64,000 nucleotides of DNA from Quillaja saponaria (Eukaryota > Streptophyta > Magnoliopsida > Fabales > Quillajaceae): NCBI GenBank assembly GCA_029379385.1, contig CM055605.1, forward strand, positions 19,441,001 to 19,505,000. Direction: 5' to 3'. Positions 59,457 through 64,000 of the stretch are shown here, piece by piece. The notes beneath the pieces are model-generated. The model was not told where the DNA came from and searched no databases. It was given only the letters and a program-made list of their open reading frames with translations. Numbering within the stretch: the stretch's first letter is position 1; the number at the start of each line of letters is the position of its first letter. A program made the position numbers and the translations under genes.

Positions 59457-59978
59457 CAATTATTCCAACTAAATCCCAAATCAATTATCCAATTATTTCA
59501 ACCTCTTTCCCAAAACTAACACTATGAGTGTCCAAGACTCGTGAAGTTTGGAGATCACTGGGTTACCATGTTCTCAAACAATATTTTTTAGACTGTGAAC
59601 TTAAGTCCTGGTTAAAGATAAGTATGGATTGTAAGGTGATGGGGATCATACCGAATTTAAAATATTTGATTGGGACTTTTCACTGAACAGTCTACAAGTG
59701 ACCATCAATATTGAAAATTCTATCACCGAAGAGTTTGTAGCAACATTGTGGAATCCATAGACTTTCATGTAGTTAGGGAAACTGAGTCAAGGAGGTGTCA
59801 GCATTGATGAGATTGGGGATACAAATGTCGAGGTTAAGAAAGGTGCAAACTCAGAGAATGGATGATGGGATTTTGGAGGAAGCAGTGACAGTTATGGAGT
59901 AGGCTTAGGAAGTTTCAAGTGAATGGATATGTTTGTGGAGGGTTTTGCTTGAACTGTGATGAAAATGTAATATACTAA
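59457..59978 (+). other. Unclassified, possible LINE ORF1-like scrap
   Basis: Broken frames at about 59690-59880 read WNP.TFM.LGKLSQGGVSIDE, resembling the linker found in plant L1-type ORF1/DUF4283 proteins (WNLETF.K.G...G.VV.ID.ET). Stops are frequent. The resemblance is weak and I offer it only as a possibility. Confidence 0.3.
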
Positions 59979-60928
59979 ACTATTATGATAATGCTGGAAA
60001 GATGAATAATTAAAACAGACTTCGGGCACAATATCAATTATCTTTAAAGATTAATTTGTCCCACTTAATGTTAATGGGTCTGAACCAACTTTCCTCCATG
60101 ATACAACAAGTCTATTGAGAAACAGTAGATAGCACTTCTAGAAACTCTCATATGAACTCTCTTGTAGAACAAAGAAGAAGTCTATACGAAAATAAAAATA
60201 TATATATATTTTCATCACAGAGTTTTGGTATAAATTGTAAAATAGTGTTTTCAAACAAACACATCTCTTCACAATGATTATTAATAAAACAATTTTATTT
60301 TAAATAGATAGAGTTTTAAAATAGAACTGATTGCATGACTTACATTTTAATTTTATCTGATATCAGTAAGCTTGCAAATTGCGCATCAAATAATTGCATT
60401 AAATTTGTCTCATTATTTGCGCCCCACATGCGGGTGTTTTGGTTGTCCGACCTTTTGCATTGTGGAATTCAAACTAAAATATTCAGATTCGAATTCAAAT
60501 TAAATAATTTGGATTCAAGTAGATGCTATTCGAATTCGGATATTATTTGATTCAATATTTGGAATAGTATTAAGATTAAAATTTTAATTAATATTTAGAA
60601 TAATATATTTTTATTGAAAAATTTAAATAATTTTTTTATTATCAAAATACCTTAACAATTTGAATATTTTAAAAATATATCCGAATTCAAGTTAGAATAA
60701 CATTCAAGTTCGAATAAAATTTGAATTCAAATTTTAGTTACCATTTGAATGCAAATTCAAATTCAAATACAGGAATTTAAATAGTATATTATTCAAAGTT
60801 ATTCAATTCGAGTTCTAGGTCTACCTTCAGCTAAGGACCATAACTATATATAACGTCTTCACTTACTTTATCTCTAACCAATGGGAGACTTCCCACATTT
60901 GTTGTTTTAAACAACACTCGTATTAACA
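59979..60928 (-). repeat. copia 3' LTR, about 950 bp
   Basis: The minus-strand start TGTTAATACGAGTGTTG follows the purine tract. It includes CCCATTGGTTAGAGATAAAG and the (GAATTCAAAT)n-like region, and it ends at about 59979-59980 near CTTTCCAGCATTATCATAATAG, where the expected ...ACA terminus has decayed. The right border is well defined and the left border approximate. Confidence 0.65.
60470..60800. repeat. Degenerate GAATTCAAAT-type repeats in the LTR
   Basis: Many overlapping copies of AATTCAAATT, TTCGAATTC, ATTCGGAT and TTTGAATTC in direct and inverted order. The unit is nearly self-complementary, so the tract can fold. It lies in the U3-like part of the LTR upstream of the TATA region. 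Confidence 0.75.
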
Positions 60929-61546
60929 ATCCCCACTTGTTCAAAATAAAAATTAACAGTCAATGAAAGTAATGAAAATTTTACAACCAATGTTTCCATT
61001 AAGAGAAATATGCATAGCTGAAGGTGTCTTAACCATCAGTTAGTACAAATATAACAAAACTCTATTAGAGTTATTAATGGCCACGGCTTAAACTAACTAT
61101 AACGGAATCAAGAATATGGCACATATACTAATATCTTTTTCCAATAAGAAGGTCATCAATTCACTTACCACTTTTATGACCATGTGCTAGTACCTGCTTC
61201 ATAAACTCTTAAAAAAGCAAACTTTAAATTCTCATAAGAAGTGGCACCACTTCCAAGTTCATATAGATAAATGTATAATATGTGTTTCCGTTATCAAAAC
61301 ACAGTACATAAATATGTATTTAGACTTTAGTAAGAGGATTGATACTCATCCCTTAAAAAAACATAACATACAATGTTGACATCTTTTGGGACTTTTCGTC
61401 AATAATAAAACGATCACATTCAACAACTTGTTCTTACCCATTAGGCCTTATTACTAGTAATTCTATAATAAAAAGGTTGGGTTGCCATTACAGGTGGTTT
61501 CAAAAAGGTTTCAACCCCTTTTATTTGACATTGACTTCACCACTTC

Positions 61547-64000
61547 TCATGATAAAGCTTTCGTATGATCAGCTAAGTTTTTGGTTGACCTCACATAAAC
61601 AATTGTTATGGTAACTTCTTCAATTGATTGTCTAACACACTCATGTCTAGACTTACCATTATAGGTGTAACTATAAACCCTTGCCAAAGTGGATTCTCTA
61701 TAACAATAAACACATATTGGCGCCATGGGATTTGGCCATAATATGATATCCAATAATAAATTTCTAATCCATTCTACCTCTTGTCTAGTTGCTCCTAAAG
61801 CGATGAATTTAGATTCCTTCGTTGAATGTGAAATACAGGTTTGTTTCTTACTCTCCCAAGAACAACACATCCACCTAATATAAAAATCTATCCTGAGGTG
61901 GATAGATTTTCTCTCACTCATAGTCCAACTAGCATTGATGTATACTTCTAATATAGCCAGACAATCACTATAGAACAATCCTAAATTTTTGGTTTTCTTA
62001 AGATAACAAAAAATTCTGGTAATTGCCACCCAATGTTCTACACTTGGATTACTAGTATATCTACTAAGTTTACATATTGCAAAAGCAACATATAGCCTTG
62101 TGCAATGAATAGCATACATCAATAATCCAATAGCACTTGCATATTCAAGTTGTGCTACTATCCTACCAGTATTTCTTTTCAATTTCACACTCCTATCAAA
62201 ATGAGTATTCATTTCCTCAATACCAAGATGTTCAAACTTAGTCAACATGTTTTTTTAACATAACGGGATTGGTTTAAATTATATTTTTTTAACTTCGATA
62301 CCTAAGATTGTATCTAGTTCACCTAAATCTTTAATTTTGAACATGAAAGGTAGATACTTCTTAGTCTCGTTAGCACAAACCATATTAGTACCAAACATAA
62401 GCAAATCGTCATTATATATAAACAAACAAGACCACCATACGTAGTGAATTTAGTATAAATACACTTATTTGCACTATTGTGTTTAAAACCATTAGTCTAT
62501 ATGACTTAATCAAAATTTTAATGGAGGGACTAGTTTGAGACTATAAATTGATTTAACTAACTTACACACTTTCTTTTCATTATCAAATAGAACAAATCCC
62601 TCTGATTGTTCCATGTAAATCTCTTTATTTAAGTCTCCATTCAAGAAGGCCTGTTTTAACATCTATTTGATGAACACAGAGATTATGAATTGATGCTATT
62701 GCAAACAGAATTTGAATAGAGGTTATGCATGCTGCAAGGCACATAAGTATCAAAATAATTGATTCCCTCCTTTTTGTCTAAAGCTTTTAGCTACTGGTCT
62801 ATAGCCTTTAGCTACTGGCCTATAGCCTTAAAAGGTTGGATTGTCCTATCAGTACTACATTTTCCTCTAAAAACTCATTTATAGCCAATAGGCTTAGAAC
62901 CTTGAGGTAAATCTGCCAAAATTCATGTTCCATTAAACATAATTGAATCCATTTCATCATTGGTTCTTTCCAAGATGCAGAATCTTTGGATGACATACCT
63001 TCTTTAAATATCTTAGGATCATCCTCTATGTTCATTGCTAGAGGAAACTTATTTACAACATTATTAGTTTCACCTCATTCAATAAAAACAACTATTGATT
63101 GAGAAGAAACGAAATTAGAATATAAACCTTTATTTTCCTTGCTCTTGTACTTCCTTTCTCTTGTACTTCTTCTAGGTTTAGAAATTTTTATAGATTTTTT
63201 TCATTAGATTCTAATTCCTGAACCTTAGAATTATTAGAACAATCTGTATTATTTTTCACAATCTCAAAATCTGTAGATATCTTCAAAGAACTCAACATCT
63301 CTAGAATTTACCATAACATTTTGATTGTAAATAAATAAGTCTTTAAGCTTTACTATTTTCTGTATAAGCAACAAAAAAACTCTTCATTTCTCTAGGTCCA
63401 AATTTAGTCCTATTAGGACCCGTGACCCTATATAATAAGCAAGACTCCCCACACTTCAAGATATGATAAATTTAGTTTTTACTTTTTCACAATTCATAAG
63501 AACTCAAATTATTTCGTTTAGAAGGTACCATATTATGAATGTGACATGCTATTAATAAAACCTCATCCCATAAATATATAATTAGGCAATTTAGAATTAA
63601 CAAGCATGCGATTTACTATTTCCAACAAAGAGCGAATTTTTCATGAATTATGTCATGATCTTCACAAAATTCATTAAAAAAAAAAAAAAATTCACTACCT
63701 CTATCAGAACATAATACTTTAATTTTTTTAATTTTCTTTTCTTGTTGACTTTCAACTTTGGGTTTATATTTCTTGAACATAGTAAAGGCTTCATCCTTAG
63801 TTCTTAAAAGATAAACACAGAAATCTACAAAAATCATCAGCAAAAGTAATAAAATACCTTTTACCACCATGAGTTAAAATGCCATTTAGTTCACAAATAT
63901 CATAATGTACTAAGTCTAAAACTTTTGAATCTCTTTTAAAATTATCATTAAATTTAATCAAGTCTAATTTTCTCAAACTTTTTAAGTAACGAAAATTTAA
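61547..64000 (-). pseudogene. copia pol remnant (integrase, RT, RNase H)
   Basis: Integrase at 63870-63616: TKDEAFTMFKKYKPKVESQ and LCSDRGSEF with the core Asp, followed by an A-run expansion (about 63676-63690) that distorts the frame. RT start at 63035-62820: EDDPKIFKEGMSSKDSASW. Between 62820 and 62250 the RT is frame-broken. RNase H at 62248-61547 is the longest frame: LEYASAIGLLMYAIHCTRLY, CSWESKKQTCISHSTKESKF (family ...S.STAEAEY), and NLADH.TKALS at the end. Not functional. Confidence 0.85.

Larger units (their letters stand above)
59979..64000 (-). mobile_element. Ty1-copia element, antisense, running off the window
   Basis: Read on the minus strand from the window edge: integrase (63870-63616), RT (about 63060-62250), RNase H (62248-61547), a 3' untranslated stretch with GGCAACCCAACC (about 61470-61486), a purine tract GTGGGGAT (60929-60936), and the 3' LTR starting TGTTAATACGAG at 60928. 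The LTR includes TTATATATAG near 60844 (TATA region). Its far end is near 59979, with a degenerate terminus. The element is decayed, and the 5' LTR and gag lie beyond the window. Confidence 0.85.

Noticed and set aside
1..64000. tRNA, rRNA, snoRNA or miRNA genes
   Set aside because: No cloverleaf-type signature or rRNA block was seen on either strand by eye. A covariance-model scan would be needed to exclude small RNAs.

Overview
This 64 kb window is AT-rich plant nuclear DNA, most likely from a eudicot. It holds three recognisable host genes with plant GT-AG introns: a CslD cellulose-synthase-like gene, a pollen-type leucine-rich-repeat extensin and a DUF1218 membrane protein. They sit in a sea of plant transposable elements: Ty1-copia, Ty3-gypsy, CACTA/En-Spm, hAT, an RTE-type LINE and an endogenous caulimovirid. 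The species cannot be fixed from the sequence alone. No rRNA, tRNA, CRISPR or bacterial-type operon was seen. A 100-N gap (28398-28497) marks an assembly join.

Layout. 1-2376: truncated copia pol. 2377-6369: CACTA element with TNP2 and TNP1-like remnants and a right terminal inverted repeat. 7753-12588 (minus): six-exon CslD gene. 13510-22330: Ty3-gypsy remnant whose 3' LTR is split by an antisense solo LTR (17330-20947, target duplication ATGAA). 22331-26160: more fragments of the same LTR family in both orientations. 26170-28330 (minus): second CACTA remnant. 31446-34107: PEX/LRX gene. 35677-38233 (minus): DUF1218 gene. 38646-41012 (minus): LINE with target-site duplications. 42345-46421 (minus): hAT element. 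46742-50638 (minus): decayed caulimovirid. 51180-52260: third CACTA remnant. 53339-56850 (minus): gypsy derivative with almost no internal region. 56850-59456: copia with an intact 3' LTR. 59979-64000 (minus): another copia element running off the window.

The three host genes share a cell-wall theme. CslD proteins make wall glucan at tip-growing surfaces, PEX/LRX proteins are wall sensors or structural glycoproteins of pollen tubes, and DUF1218 proteins include wall- and vasculature-related members. The CslD and LRX genes each need about five single-base frame corrections and carry no point nonsense mutation, while the DUF1218 gene reads perfectly. Either the assembly has residual indel errors or these are very young pseudogenes. 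No unprecedented system was found. The most informative structures are the nested LTRs with a verified target duplication, the internal-region-deleted gypsy derivative and the indel pattern.
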